The notes under the pieces: generated by a model
What the model saw: only the letters and a program-made list of their open reading frames with translations
Databases searched by the model: none
What the model was told of the DNA's origin: nothing
Shown here: in pieces, positions 11,106 to 22,608 of the stretch
Position numbering within the stretch: position 1 is the first letter of the stretch
Layout: each line of letters opens with the position of its first letter
Program-made: the position numbers and the translations under genes
Source of the DNA: Sabellastarte sp. h YS-2021
Lineage: Eukaryota; Annelida; Polychaeta; Sabellida; Sabellidae
DNA: 64,000 bases
Assembly: GCA_964017235.1 (NCBI GenBank)
Contig: OZ024930.1
Coordinates: forward strand, 156,054,221 to 156,118,220
Direction: 5' to 3'

Positions 11106-11614
11106 TCTCAGACCCCCTCATTGCCTCGTTTTAATTTAATTAGTCCCAGACCCAGATTTCTTAGTCCCAGGACAACTGAGACGGTCTGAGGCTTCCCAGG
11201 ACTAATGAAACCGATTCACTTTCACACACATGAAACTTCAAAGATCTGTTATGAGTCGGGGACTGCCAAACAGGTTTCCTGGGACTAAGCTACGGAGGCC
11301 TGGGACTAAGGGTCGCAGGATGCCTGGGACAACATAGGACTGTGTAAATTTGGGTCTGAGGAGGCCTGAGGAAGCCTGGGACTGGACATTTTGTTGTCGG
11401 CGGGAAATGAGAATCAGTTTGGGTCGTGAGAAATATCAAACATGTTTGATTTCTCTCACGGCCACAACCAACAACTACCGACCCTTACAGGACGTCTGGG
11501 ACTAAGCAAATATTTGAAACCGACTCCCAAAAACCCATAATCGGGGAGCTTAGTCATGTGGTGGAACACCCACATAAGAAAACCAGATAATATATTGCCC
11601 TTTGATTTTCTATA

Positions 11615-12455
11615 TTAGACCGTCCAACTGGTCAAATTGATATTAAAACTATGCTTCATTAGTACATCCTGTAGTCTCTTGTTGTAAGGTTTGAAAAACG
11701 TATTGAGTAATATCCTTGTATCCTGTGCCATGGCAAATTGTACCTCATTTTTATTTTTGATATTCGACAGATTGTAACTCCAACTCTCCTGATATGCATT
11801 TTGTGCAAGTCCCAGAAATGGAAGAAGTTGATCAATAATCATCTTCTGTGGGTTGTGTACATAGTCCTCAAACTTTATAACTAATATATCTTCCTTTTTA
11901 AATACATTTAGCCAGTCTTGAATATACAATACATATAATGATATTCTAAGTCTATCACCACTGCTGCCTTTCCAGTTGAATACTTTGGGGTGACAAGTCT
12001 TTCCAACTGGGCAGTTTTCCCTACCCAAGGGAGCCACTTGCGCTGGATAGTGTATCCCATAAGCACAGGACCTCTCTGGTAACAGAGTAGTGCAATTGCC
12101 CCACCAGTGAATAGCTTGCAGGACTTTGGAATGGAAATCCCCTCTATTGCTATTTTTAAGTGAACTGTACCTATAGTCAGAGAATAGTCTTTCCACAGGA
12201 TCTCGAAGCATAAATATTACTTTGGCATCAGGCAAAACTCGCTGAATTTTATGAGGGGTTAGGTACTTGGGTTCCTTATAGCCAAGGTTCCAGCTTTCGT
12301 CATCCCAGTCATCTGCGTGATAAGCAGTCCTTGGTGTGAAGTCTCCAGTGATGTAAGGACAGCTTTCTGTACTGTCATCACATTTCTCCAGAATTGTATT
12401 GGTGATATTCTTTAAGTAGCTCGTATACCTCCCCAAGGAATAATCTTGGACATTT
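11615..12455 (-). CDS. Carbohydrate sulfotransferase CHST15-like, exon 3 (last)
   Basis: This exon encodes most of the catalytic domain of a Golgi type II sulfotransferase that moves sulfate from PAPS onto a sugar, like CHST15 (GalNAc 4-sulfate 6-O-sulfotransferase). Visible are the 3'-phosphate-binding segment VIFMLRDPVERLFSDY, the WNLGYKEPKYLTP region, a Cys cluster (NCPVGKTC), IKFEDYVHNP and sequons such as NCT and NLS. The acceptor is TTTTTAG before 12455, and the stop is TAA at 11615-11617. Joined to exons 15727-15864 and 22609-22952 the phases match exactly, giving 440 aa, shorter than the roughly 560 aa of vertebrate CHST15. The family call is firm; the acceptor sugar is inference. The Harbinger element begins 46 bp after the stop, and no AATAAA lies before it. 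Confidence 0.88.
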
Positions 12456-12799
12456 CTAAAAACAGACAATTACACAAACGATGTGGCAAGTTACAAAAGT
12501 AATCAGTACATATATATGAGATAGTTTCAATATCAAGTGACTCAATTTATATGTCAAGGGTATATTTAAGTATTATGCATAGATAAAGTATGCAAGAAAA
12601 ATTTGTAAAAAATATAATGAATCGTACTTCTGAAACTCTCTTGTGAATTAACATGAATTAATTACTAACTATTACTATCAAATTACTATCATTGTTGAGA
12701 TGCGGATTGTTTCTTGACAATGTCAGGCGTTTGGAAGTGTACATTTTATTTATTTTTGGCTTAATATTGTTTTCAACACATTGTGTATGTTATTTATAG

Positions 12800-12950
12800 A
12801 TCAGGTAGTTTTTAACGGCAGATGAAAGTAGTAAATACTAGCTGGTCAAGATTCTGCACTGTACACTTCTAAACATTGGTAAGCAGCTAACAGCTGTCCC
12901 ATATAGGATCTGCGGCTTGTCAACAGCAAAGGTCAAAGGCGAGTGTGTTA
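12800..12950 (-). mobile_element. Degenerate tRNA-derived SINE
   Basis: On the minus strand the order of blocks matches the SINE at 23620-23862: an ACACACTCGCC head, a CAGCTGTTAGCTGCTTACC block, GTACAGTGCAGAATCTTGAC, and a TTTCATCTGCCG segment. Box B is too eroded to recognise. It sits in intron 2 of the sulfotransferase gene. Confidence 0.55.
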
Positions 12951-13081
12951 TAGGGAAATACCATAAAAAATCCATGCTTTAAGCAAATTTACAGCACGAA
13001 TTCTGTAGTCAGTTCACGAAGGCGTAGCCAGAATTCGTGCTCTAAATTTGCTTAGAGCAGGGATTTTATGGTATATCCCTA
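12951..13081. mobile_element. Palindromic MITE of 131 bp
   Basis: The ends are TAGGGA and TCCCTA, and almost the whole length folds on itself. Arms of about 55 bp carry AAGCAAATTTACAGCACG on the left and the near-complement on the right, around a loop of about 20 bp. It is inserted immediately next to a SINE copy. Confidence 0.8.
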
Positions 13082-14049
13082 ATCTAACATGGTATGTCCA
13101 TGATAAAATATTTTTATTACGTTTGTGTGTTGTATTTTACGTTTTTAGGAGGCTAACGATAACCGGAAGTAACAGCCACAACTTCGTGAAAATATTGAGC
13201 ATGGTATTTTTGATCGATTAGCCAATCAGAAACTCTGTTACAACGCCGGCATGTTTGAATACCCACTACACAACTGCAGTGTAAGTCTTAATCAAATAAT
13301 ATGCAATACAAACCTTAAGGGGTGTCCCCTTGTCAGACCTTATTGGTGACTTGCCATACGACCTGCTCTTTATAGCCATTTTCAGACATACATGTCTATG
13401 TTAATTTGAGGAGGGAAATCAACTATATATGATTGACTGTAAAGGACTTGAAACCATTCTTTGGCCATATGTTCTATGGTCTATGTTCTTAAACTCAAAC
13501 CCTACTGCAAACTGATAGCCTTTCTAAGTTAGGATTTGTCAGACATCTGTAAATATAAAAAGTTAATAGGTCAACAGGTTTCTCCACTTGTTTGCTTGTT
13601 CAAATAAGCTGCTTGTGTGATGAGAAGCTGGTCAGCGTATAACAAACAAGCTCAGATCTCCATGCATTAGTATCCAGCCAGGACCTAGGCTGTAAGAAGG
13701 ATCTATGTCTCATTATGTACCAGTGGTTTATGGCTGCATATTCTACGAATATTTCACTTACAAACTTAACTTAGGAAAGGGTAGCATGCTAAGTGTGACT
13801 TTGTGATATTAGTTAAAACATGCATTATACTACCCCAAGGGGAAGCTTTTAAAATGTGTGTTGACAAATTTTAAAACACCAAACTAATAAATATTAAAAC
13901 CAGAATAGCAGTACCATATAGGATATTATTACCAAGAAGGTATCAAACAGACTACAAGTAGTGTATATAATCATAAATCATAACTTCATCAGAATCATCC
14001 TGTTAGTATGTTAGTTGGTCAACAATTTGTCAATGGTTAGCACAGTCAA
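13082..14049. other. Intron sequence, nothing recognised
   Basis: This part of sulfotransferase intron 2 has no coding potential and no repeat that I could pair with another place in the window. Confidence 0.4.
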
Positions 14050-14420
14050 ATGAAGGGGGGGATACCAGAGTCAGTCTGGCCCTGCCTAATCCATTATAAA
14101 CCAGTTACCCAAAGCTGGATCAAACTGTTGGGATAAAGCTAGGTCGAAAATCCAAAATCCCAGAGAGCCACATCAATCCAGATAAAATCCCATGAGTGGA
14201 TTATTCTCATGGGGTCAAACTCTAAGGTCGAAAACAGACCCAAATACTCCCTTGGGAAGGGTCAAGGCCCAAGGGGGAAGAACTTATGTCCATTCGAGGG
14301 GGGGACCAGAGTCGGTCTGTGCCGCCTAATCCTATTCACAGAGAGCTATATCAATCCAAAAAGGAGAACTCCCTTGAGTGGACCAATCTCAAGGGGTCCA
14401 GCTCAATGGTTGAAAGTGAT
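14050..14420 (+). repeat. Diverged tandem duplication, offset about 243 bp
   Basis: The block GGGGGGATACCAGAGTCAGT, followed by AGAGAGCCACATCAATCCA and TCTCATGGGGTC, recurs from about 14294 as GGGGGGACCAGAGTCGGT, GAGAGCTATATCAATCCA and CTCAAGGGGTCC. The second copy has lost about 50-60 bp from the middle. Two small ORFs across it are not convincing. Confidence 0.65.
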
Positions 14421-14694
14421 CAAATAAGCCAAAAGAGGGCAAAGCTTGACAAATCAGTAGTTGTGTTAGAGGTGGGTTGGTGGGTTCAAACTTTCCATGT
14501 GTATTGTTTGACCACTATTTGTAATGTGAAAAAGAGCCCCACGCATGGGTTTAATCATGCAGAACTAATATTCGATTAGGGTTGTCAATAATGTCAATAT
14601 CTTTTACCTCAGAGATGATGCACAGCATACCTATAGCTATTTAAGGTCGTAGTAAACTGCCATGGCAGGCCCCTAACAGGCCGTGCCTCACACA

Positions 14695-14883
14695 GTTTCC
14701 TTCATGATGCATGATGCATGTTTTAACTTATATGTAAATTAAATTATTTCCTCAAACGTGTTTCACTGACTTTGTGCATCATACCCATCAGCCTGAAATA
14801 GCTGGATTTGAATCTTCTTGGGGTCTTGTGCCTATCACGTCAACATGACCTTTCATTTCGACCTTTGCATCATGAAGGAAACT
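14695..14883. repeat. Short inverted repeat pair
   Basis: GTTTCCTTCATGATGCA and its exact reverse complement TGCATCATGAAGGAAAC (17 bp) lie about 190 bp apart, with a local TGATGCATGATGCATG duplication beside the left arm. This could be a small MITE. Confidence 0.5.
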
Positions 14884-14899
14884 TGATGTAGAGGTGAAA

Positions 14900-15387
14900 C
14901 AACAGATCAAATGACAGAAATCCAATATTTTTCTCGAATCTTCTGGCCTTTCTGTTTGTTAGAGTATATTAAATAAAGTTATTAAGTTTGTTTTTTTTTT
15001 ATTATCCAATTTGATATAGTTATGCCACTAACAAAAAGAGAGAAACACACTGGGGGTACACACACCCAGGCATAGTGGGTGACCCAGTACATCGTTAGGT
15101 GATCGAACAATCAAATTGAATATTTTTTTTTGCGAACAGAGAGAGAAACAAAATACAGAGTAACATATTTCGTTATTTACAGAAAAAAAAAAAAAAATAA
15201 ATAAAAAAATAATAATAATAATATGATATGCTATTCATATGCTACATGAAATTGTGGAGATGACTAAGGGGATTTTAATAATACTGAGTGTTGAAATTGC
15301 GACAAATTTTGGTTTTTAACTCTTTCATTGAGAAAGTTATTAAGTTATATTAAATACACGTGGTGAAATTTTATTGATCTTTACATT
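14900..15387. other. Intron sequence with A-rich simple repeats
   Basis: The stretch holds T-rich (about 14990) and A-rich runs with ATA triplets (about 15181-15225). No gene is visible. Confidence 0.5.
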
Positions 15388-15630
15388 CTAACGTATTTGT
15401 CTCAAAGGCGCAACACCAGAATCCAGTTCAGTGAACATTATTCCACAGACATAGCTGGGTTTATACATGGAGATGCTGAATCCTTTTTTGAGTAGATATG
15501 ATTTTCCCTTTTCCCTAAAACAGGCAAGAGTTGGGGCAGAACGAACTTCATCAGGCAAATCATTCCGAAATGTGGGAGCATCAAAAGCTTTTTCTCTTGT
15601 GACAAAAAAAAAAATTAAAATATGAACCAC
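15388..15630 (-). pseudogene. LINE reverse transcriptase C-terminal fragment
   Basis: The minus-strand frame carries EKAFDAPTFRNDLPDEVRS, then FREKGKSYLLKKGF. This is the recognisable C-terminal tail of CR1/L2-type LINE ORF2 proteins, close in form to the fragment at 24205-24560. Only the last 60 or so residues remain. It lies in intron 2 of the sulfotransferase gene, in the same orientation. Confidence 0.65.
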
Positions 15631-15726
15631 TGAGGTAATTGTTTTATTGTATTTCTGAATCTTGTTTATCTAAACCGTTTTCAAAGCCACTCAAAGAGCT
15701 CTTGTGAACTTTGAGCCTGTACTCAC

Positions 15727-15864
15727 ATTGCATTGTCCCAGAAGTGGAGTTCTTTGTGTCTCTCATCTACCTTCAAATGGGGATGTTTTGACAGGCGACT
15801 ATACAGGTCAGTGGTGCCACATTTAGGAAATCCAGCCAGAAACATGAAAGGAAGACACCTTAAT
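15727..15864 (-). CDS. CHST15-like sulfotransferase, exon 2
   Basis: This 138-bp internal exon encodes the 5'-phosphosulfate-binding loop (FPKCGTTDLYSRL), the part that grips the PAPS donor. It is bounded by a TTTCTCAG acceptor and a GTGAGT donor. It begins with the third base of an Arg codon split from exon 1 and ends with two bases of an Ile codon completed by exon 3, so both junctions keep frame. RCLPFMFLAG just before the loop is also typical of CHST15 relatives. Confidence 0.9.
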
Positions 15865-17039
15865 CTGAGAAATACATTAAAAAGCACCACATATTTTCAA
15901 AGAGAACAGCAACAGTTACATAATGAGTATATAATTGTACATACAAGTAAAAGAACAAAGGTCGAGAAAAAATATTAATTATACTCAACTAAGGATCCGC
16001 TTGTAATCAAACAACTGGTCTGGTATTTTAAAATGTGATTACTTTACAAGTTGAACTGAAGGAAAATGATTAAAAGATATAGTTGGTGCACTCACTTTAT
16101 TTAACCCCTATTCAAACTCAGGATATTTAGGTGGACTTCTGTAAGAAGAACTGTGAAAAATAACCCTATCAAATGAACTTACCATGATTAAAAAGAAGCA
16201 TATGGCACATTTTAATATACAATCATATCAAAAGATTAAAACATTCTGACATCTTCATTAACTAGCACAAAGAATTTCTAATTTCTTTCTTTTTTTTTTG
16301 CATATCCATGTTAAGAAAATATTAAGTTACTAGCACATCGAGCTAGGAGGTTTTGTTTATTTTACCTTATCAGGTTTTTACCAAAGGTGCGAAACAAACT
16401 GATTAAACCAGGAGACGTCATTGATTTACTTGCTGGTAATCTTGGTTGACAAAAATACTGTTTATTTATAGATACCTTGATGTTAACTGCAAAAGAAGGA
16501 GCAACTCATTCAGTTAGTTGGTATCCTCATGTTAATTAATAAAACAATGTATTATATTTTTTGCAGGCACACACTAGCTAACTGCCAAATTAAAGGATAT
16601 TAACTCCACTTTTGTATTGTATTGGGTTTTTATACTCACCCCAATATCTCCCAAGCCAAGAAGTAAGCCAGGTTGGGATAAAAAATATTTATTAGTGATA
16701 ACACAGACTGTACAACAACACATACTAAGACCTAACATTAATACTAACACATTACTAAATTACTAAGTTAACTAAAATAATAAGAACAACTAACTACTGA
16801 GAATGTTAATACTGATTTATAACAGATATGAAAGAACAAGTTAAAATTACTAGGTTACTAAAGTTACTAAAACTACTAGTACTTGGTTTATGATTGGTTA
16901 AAATGTAAAATAAATAATTTTTGTTCTATACAAATAGTAATTTCGACTCACAAGTGACCCAGGCCTTTCTACAAGCCTTTCTACACTACATGTAACATAG
17001 AGATAACTAAGTGGGAAATGGTAGTGGTGGTTGGGTTTA
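15865..17039. other. Intron 1 sequence of the sulfotransferase gene
   Basis: AT-rich, with a poly-T run near 16290. The part from about 16640 to 17040 may hold the unrecognised 3' end of the DIRS-type copy 2. I could not find a terminal repeat. Confidence 0.4.
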
Positions 17040-17119
17040 AGTGTAACATGATTTACCCAAATGCCAGATAGTGGTAGTTATAGTTGTAACAATTTTTTGA
17101 AGGCAAGGGAAACTGAACC

Positions 17120-18089
17120 TTAGGCTTGAGGGTTGGCAACAATGTAAGACCATACGGCCTCGGAGGTCCAAGTGCCTTGTTGTTGAATTGATTGGAGGGA
17201 GACATCAGCATTAAATGCAAGGGAGGCGCCAAATCTCCCGAAGCAGTGAAAGGAATGGGAAGAGGGGTCTAGACCCAGAGAGGTGAGAATGGAAGCTAAG
17301 GTTTTTCACACTTTACTTTATGTAAGTGGGACAAAGGACTGGCCCTGGGGGTTGGCAAAAGGGGGGGCATTGGGGAGAAGAGGAAAAACAGTGATCATGG
17401 CCTGGAGGATAGTAACTGGGCAGAGAGGGGAGGGTGATAATACGGGAATCTGTACAGTAGTGAACTGAGACTGTTTTTGGAGGGTTTTGGACCATTTAAC
17501 CACAATGGTAGTAAATTCACTGTGAGGAATGAAGTCGGCTCTACATAAGTGGACTAGAGGGGAGAATGAGGACACAGAGGAGGGAACCAGGTTGGACAGT
17601 CTAAAGAAAGCGAAGAATGCAGTGAGGAAGAGGGCTTTTATAGGTGGGGCCTGAAGGGAGAAGGGCAGATGATGAAACGATAGAGGATAGGGACTGAAAG
17701 TCAAAAATACCTTTCTTAACTTTGACTTTCTTAACAACAGGGACATGTAGGGCAATACTTCTAAGGGCCAAGGTGACCGAGTGATGGGTGAGAGGGGTAA
17801 GAGGCAATGAGAGGAGTTTGAATTGGGACCTAAGGGAGGACAAATAGGCTTGAATACTAGCATGGGATATATTGTTGAAACATAAGAATTCAATAAAAGC
17901 TAAAATGGAGGCATGAGTTACTTCAAAAATGTCCACATGAATGAACTGGAGGAACTGAAGGCAAAGTGTGAAGTGTGTCTGGTGGGCCCGTAAGGTCTTT
18001 GGTCGATAGCCTGATGGGATTCTGGAGCTGGCCAGGCGGAGCAACGCACGCAGGGCAGGACTAGAACCTGAAATAAGGGAGATACACAT
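17120..18089 (-). pseudogene. Tyrosine recombinase of DIRS-type copy 2
   Basis: The N-terminal half (RIPSGYRPKTLRAHQTHF) is in one frame and the catalytic half in a second, with another shift before the C-terminus. Visible residues are the Arg in FFAFFRLSNL, the Lys in VKWSKTLQ, GTWTSEAVW and WSYI. The usual HxxR box reads HCFG here, so the second catalytic Arg is lost. Together with the shifts this marks a dead copy. An ATG at 18087-18089 starts the first frame, with TTATTTCAG just after it. Confidence 0.8.
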
Positions 18090-18093
18090 GTAA

Positions 18094-20121
18094 TTATATG
18101 TCTAAGTGAATGTGCAACATATCACTAGTAACATTACACCACACAGGCTGGTTAACCATTGGCATTAATTTCTGCCAATTATTGGTGACCAAATGCCAAT
18201 TTGATAACAAGTCGGCCCACTGATTGTTCTTTCCTTTCACATGTATTAATTTAAGTTTAATGTCTCTCAAGGCTGTCTCGAGCCAAATATTTCGTACTAT
18301 GGCCCCCAGGCCATTGTCTTTCGTAACCCCTGTATTCACCACCGACACAATGGCTTCATTGTCATATTTGATAATTATTTGTTTATTTCTCCACACATGA
18401 CCCCACAATCTCAGTACTAGCAACACGTTCCACATTTCAAGGTGGATAATAGTGAACATTAAGGGGATTTCATTGTCTTTGAATTGGTATGTGTAAACAT
18501 ATTCATTGAATCTGCCACCCAGACCTGTCAAGCAGGCATCTAATTCAACCAAGTCCGTACTATACAACCTAGTATGCATGTATGTGGCAGTGCCATTGAA
18601 AACTTTCACAAATTTCAAAAACCAATTAACGTCTTGTTTAATAAGTTCTGACATGGGGGCTTTCCCCTTATTCATTCCTCTTATTCATTCCTCTTATTCA
18701 TAACCTATTCACAAAGTACCTTATTCTGACATGGGGGCTTTCCCCTTATTCATTCCCCTTATTCATTCCCCTTATTCATAACCTATTCACAAAGTACCTG
18801 GCTGCATGAACTACTTTATGGACAAACATAAGACTACCCAATAGGCTCTGAAGCTGCTTCTTTGTGAAGTGGGGTAATTTAATGAACCTTTCGCAAGCTA
18901 AAAGAATTTCTTCTAATTTATTTTTAGGAATGGACATGGAAGCTTTGACAGAGTCAATTTTAATTCCAAGGCAGACAATACGAGTGGTGGGAGGGGTCAA
19001 TTTTGCAGGGCTAGTGGGGATGTTAAGGTCCTGGAGTAGCTTGCACATGAGATCAAAGCTTTCCTGGGCTTTGTTGAACACTTCCGCCCCTAGTAGGTCA
19101 TCATTATATGACATAAGGTAGTACCCCTGTTTTGCATGTAAATATCTTTAAAAATCTTTAAGTCTACTGCACCCCATTGCTCCCGTATGATGGCCGAATG
19201 TGTATGAGCCGTCTACGTAATATTTGTCTTGCCAGAGTAGACAGAGAAAGGGGTAGTCGGGTGGATCAACCTTCAGTTGCCTGAAGGCACAAGAGAGGTC
19301 GATTTTATGCATCAAAGCGCCTCTACCAAGTTTTCTGAGTCTATCAGTGAACGTGTCAACAGAGGGGTGGCATAATTTAAAAGCTGTACCCATGTACTCA
19401 TTACTATCCGTGTGGTAGTTAACACTGGCCCCAATGGGCCAGGAGAGGTCTATGATAACACGATGTTTATCACTGTCTTGTTTGCTACGAGTAATAAAGG
19501 GTGAAATGTGTGTAATTTCCCCAAAAGGTTTACTTTTGAAGGGACCGTAAATAGCTTGATGCTGTATCTCATCATGCAAGTAAGCCGTAACGTGGTCAGG
19601 AAATTGCAGCGCTGAGGGATGCCTATCCGTACACGAGATGAGATCCCCATGAGTACCCTTAAAATCCATTGGGAACCCGTAACGCAAGAATAGTGGGAGA
19701 TGCCAGTCCCAGTACCCTTCAGCTGTTGACAACTGTTGACAAGGTTATATAACTTCACAGGATCTTTACAAAGTTCTGGGTCATGAATACATTTGTCACA
19801 TTGACTTATTTCCTGAAACTGCAAGGGAGACAGAGGAATGAAACCTGTATCTTGTGTTTGCTGAGCCATGAATTGTAAAAGGTCTTGACACCTATTGTCA
19901 AGTAATTGAATGTCAATCTGACTTAATTGTTGTTTAGAAACCTTGGCCCAAGCATATTGACCCAGATCTTTGATTTCAATATTGTTGTGAAAACCTCTGT
20001 CACACTTGCACGATGAGGCCACAGGCCAGGGTGCATACGGTACACAATTTACATTCGCACCATTTAAACTATCAACATTGTCTTGCACATGATTGTCTGT
20101 AATCATTGGTGTTTTCTCCAA
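18094..20121 (-). pseudogene. Reverse transcriptase and RNase H of DIRS-type copy 2
   Basis: Palm motifs are HKIDLSCAFRQLKVDP and, after an in-frame TAA near 19150, the catalytic YNDD in LMSYNDDLLGAE. The thumb has KKQLQSLLGSLMFVHK. RNase H has VELDACLTGLGG, LEMWNVLL, IKYDNEAIV and WADLLSNW. The chain is broken by at least one frameshift near 19732, the TAA, and a tandem duplication at 18648-18799 between thumb and RNase H. Confidence 0.8.
18648..18799. repeat. 77-bp tandem duplication inside the DIRS polyprotein
   Basis: The segment from TCTGACATGGGGGCTTTCCC to CTATTCACAAAGTACCT occurs twice, about 77 bp apart, with smaller repeats of CTTATTCATTCC inside each copy. It disrupts the polyprotein frame. 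Confidence 0.85.
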
Positions 20122-20190
20122 TTTTTCTAATCGTTCTGTTTTACATTTACAGTACTACAGTTAATGTCATCAGGTACTACTTCTACACTG

Positions 20191-21954
20191 TCACTGTTGT
20201 GACATACTATTACCATTCTTCCGTCTCTTGTTATTACACTGGACCTCAGAGTGGTTGTATAACCTGCTGTAGGTATACATACAGTAAGCACACACATGCT
20301 TGTGTGTGATCAGTCCCTGGTCGTGATCACCTAGTTTTGAGCACCTACCCTCATTGTATTCTTTACACAGGATGGAGCTTGGCTTCCTAGGTCCCTTCTT
20401 GTTACTGGTATTACTGTTTTCTGCCTGGCTACTACAGGGGTTGCTGGTGGCCCTGACATATGTTTTTCTCACCTTGTTGACCTTCTTGAGGTCACTCCAA
20501 GTGATGAGGCCTTATTCCATCTTTGTCATCACCACCAGATAGGCTCCTTTCGCTGCTTGCCAGCTGTGGTCACAAACGTTTTGGAAGAGTTCTGTGAGGT
20601 ATTCAATCATGTTACCATTATATATACATCCTGTTCCTCTTGCACCGACCTCAAGAAACCCAGTACGAATTGTGCTTGAGTCAGCTGTTCATAGCTTACC
20701 CTTGCTCTGAGATGTCCCACAAAGGCATAATCTTGTGGCCACACGACCTCAACCTTTTCTTTCTTTCCTTTAGGCTTGTTAGGCACTTGTCCTGGGCCTG
20801 GTTGTGGTAAGGTATAGTTAATATGATTACCTTGGTGGTGAGGAAGAGCAAGGTGGTTCAACTCCTGAAGTCTCTGCTGTACCAGGTCTTGGTTAACTGC
20901 AGTCGTCCTTAAGGCCTGGATACTGGGAATAATGGGGTGTTCTGGGTTCACTGCCTGATTGTTGACGTGTTGGACCGCTGCATAAGTCGACTGGTTGTTG
21001 GGTAACAGTCCAACATGTGTGGCTCCTGATGCTATGAGAGGTACCTGTCCTGATAATTGTGACCTAGGCATGTAAATCGCTTGGGTCTGAGGTTGTTGCA
21101 GAACATTCTGTGCACTTTGGGAAGACTGTAACATATTCACAGCTGTCACTTGAGGAGGAATGTTTGTAGCTGGTTGCAGACCTGTCGTGGCTGCTGTGCT
21201 ATTGGTGACACCTGCTGGTCTGGTCATCCCTGACACTGTGCGTCCTGTTCCCTGGGTGGTTGTTGACAACACTGGTCCCATTTGTGTGGTTGCAAACACT
21301 ATTGAGCCAGGTACGGTCTATACCTGATGAGTGTGGTTGAAGTACGACAGGTTGAGAATACTGTTTGGGTGTTTACAATATTACTTCCAGTCCCGTGTTG
21401 CATGTGAACTTGATGAACCTGGGAGAACAGACTGGAGGTGGTGGTACTAGTGGTACTGTTGGAGTGTGCATGTACTGGGATACGTACACCCTCTGGACCC
21501 CTAGACTGGACCATGCTTTCTTCCAGGGATGTATTTGCTTCTGTTTTGTTAACAGTACCAAACAATGAAGTGTCACCTACCTGCCTGTTAGGGATTGCCC
21601 TTTTCCGCTTCCTGGGGTAGAAGTGCAAGTGTCAGTGTGAAGTTCTTGTTCCACTTGTGTCATTCTAGCCGACAACTTCTGGAGTTCAGCCAATATAAAT
21701 TCATCTGTCCTGAGATTAACCTGTGAATTCATTGTTGTAATCACAATAGTAGAGGTGTTTCCATTAACTGAACTACCTGGGGGGCTGGCTTGTATTGGAC
21801 TGGGTGGCCTGTCTGCGGTTTGCTGGGTGAGGAGAGCATTAACTGCTACTGTTGCTTGTTGTGAGGTGATATTCGTTGACATACCTGTCTTATAACAGCG
21901 CCTTCCTACAGGTCTAACGTGTGAAGTATCGCACTTGCTGCAAAAGTGTTCCAT
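20191..21954 (-). pseudogene. Gag-like protein of DIRS-type copy 2
   Basis: The frame opens at ATG 21952-21954 and immediately shows a CX2CX3HX7C motif (C S K C, then H, P, G and C). A long Ser/Thr/Gln-rich region follows. Then come VVWPQDYAFVGHLRARVSYE, a SWQAAKGAYLVVM segment, and a C-terminal Cys/His block (CKEYNEGRC, GDH, HVCAYC, HSE and a final Cys). The same parts, in the same order, occur in copy 3. Frame changes near 21600, 21300 and 20610 and an in-frame TAA near 20507 make it non-functional. Confidence 0.7.
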
Positions 21955-22130
21955 ATACTAACACTTCATTGGCTGTGATTTACACTAAAACTGGCTTTCC
22001 AAATAAAATTAGAACTAAAATGCCTTTAACACAGATTCACAAGAGTTTTAAGTCCCACGTCTGGTCACTTTCAAATCCCACAGTAAACAACATAGGGCGC
22101 CAAACCATGGTCATGTGACTAATAGCCCAA

Positions 22131-22344
22131 CCTCGCAAACACTTAAGGTAGGTCTATAAATACTGACATAACTTCAGGCTTGAGAGGCTAAGCCCCTAAT
22201 AGGCCAAGCCAACAATATACTACAGGACTCAAAGGGCTATTTCACCCATCCAACTGAACAAAGTACAGTCCAAGCTCTCTGGAGACTTGAATTCCTCTAA
22301 CTGAAAGACAAAAGCTCAAGGATGACCATTTATCAATGTCTTAG
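22131..22344. other. Intron 1 sequence beside DIRS copy 2
   Basis: No coding potential. It may include the 5' end of the DIRS-type element, which I cannot delimit. Confidence 0.35.
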
Positions 22345-22505
22345 GGGTTCTTTAGCCTGCCACTGGGGATAGGACCCAATGACAGAGGACCGCCATTTTA
22401 AGTGGTCATCCGAGCCACAATGTATCTGCCTGTACCTTGGGTCGAACCCACGTCCTCTGTGCCCCTAGGGGTGTGTGTTACCTACTAGGACACAGTGGCA
22501 GATAC
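22345..22505 (-). mobile_element. tRNA-derived SINE head
   Basis: On the minus strand TCCTAGTAGGTAAC (22477-22490) fits a polymerase III box A, and GGGTTCGACCC (22439-22449) is a perfect box B, 27 bases apart. The body differs from the other SINEs in the window, so this may be a second family. It lies about 100 bp inside intron 1, next to exon 1 of the sulfotransferase gene. Confidence 0.65.
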
Positions 22506-22608
22506 TACTGATTACTTGTTAAAACAAAGCTATATAATTTTGCAGTAAATTAGATGAGTGAGACAGTGGCTTAACACTCTAAAAACAAAGGACGCTCTGT
22601 GTACTTAC

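Larger units (their letters stand above)
7745..11568. mobile_element. Harbinger-type DNA transposon with two convergent genes
   Basis: The element starts TGTTCCACCAAAGGACTAAG. Its right end, on the other strand, starts TGTTCCACCACATGACTAAG. CCC flanks both sides (7742-7744 and 11569-11571), fitting the 3-bp target duplication of PIF/Harbinger elements. Near both ends, motifs around CAGGCCTCC and GACTAAG recur many times, a likely set of subterminal protein-binding sites. A plus-strand transposase gene and a minus-strand MADF-type gene converge on a minisatellite. Both genes are damaged, so the copy should need helper proteins to move. The right end lies 46 bp beyond the sulfotransferase stop codon. 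Confidence 0.85.
17040..22130 (-). mobile_element. DIRS-type retrotransposon (copy 2), decayed
   Basis: In minus-strand order the element carries Gag, reverse transcriptase, RNase H and tyrosine recombinase, with many stops and frameshifts. It sits within intron 1 of the CHST15-like gene in the sense direction. Both ends are approximate since no split or inverted terminal repeat was recognised. It is clearly a different lineage from copy 3: the protein motifs correspond but the DNA does not align by eye. Confidence 0.8.

Noticed and set aside
12456-12469. Start of the last sulfotransferase exon as an independent ORF at 12469
   Set aside because: The bases above 12455 lie behind a TTTTTAG acceptor, and joining to exon 2 restores the family sequence.
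22425-22510. A functional tRNA gene
   Set aside because: A and B boxes are present, but no cloverleaf with paired acceptor stem could be drawn; a SINE head is the better reading.
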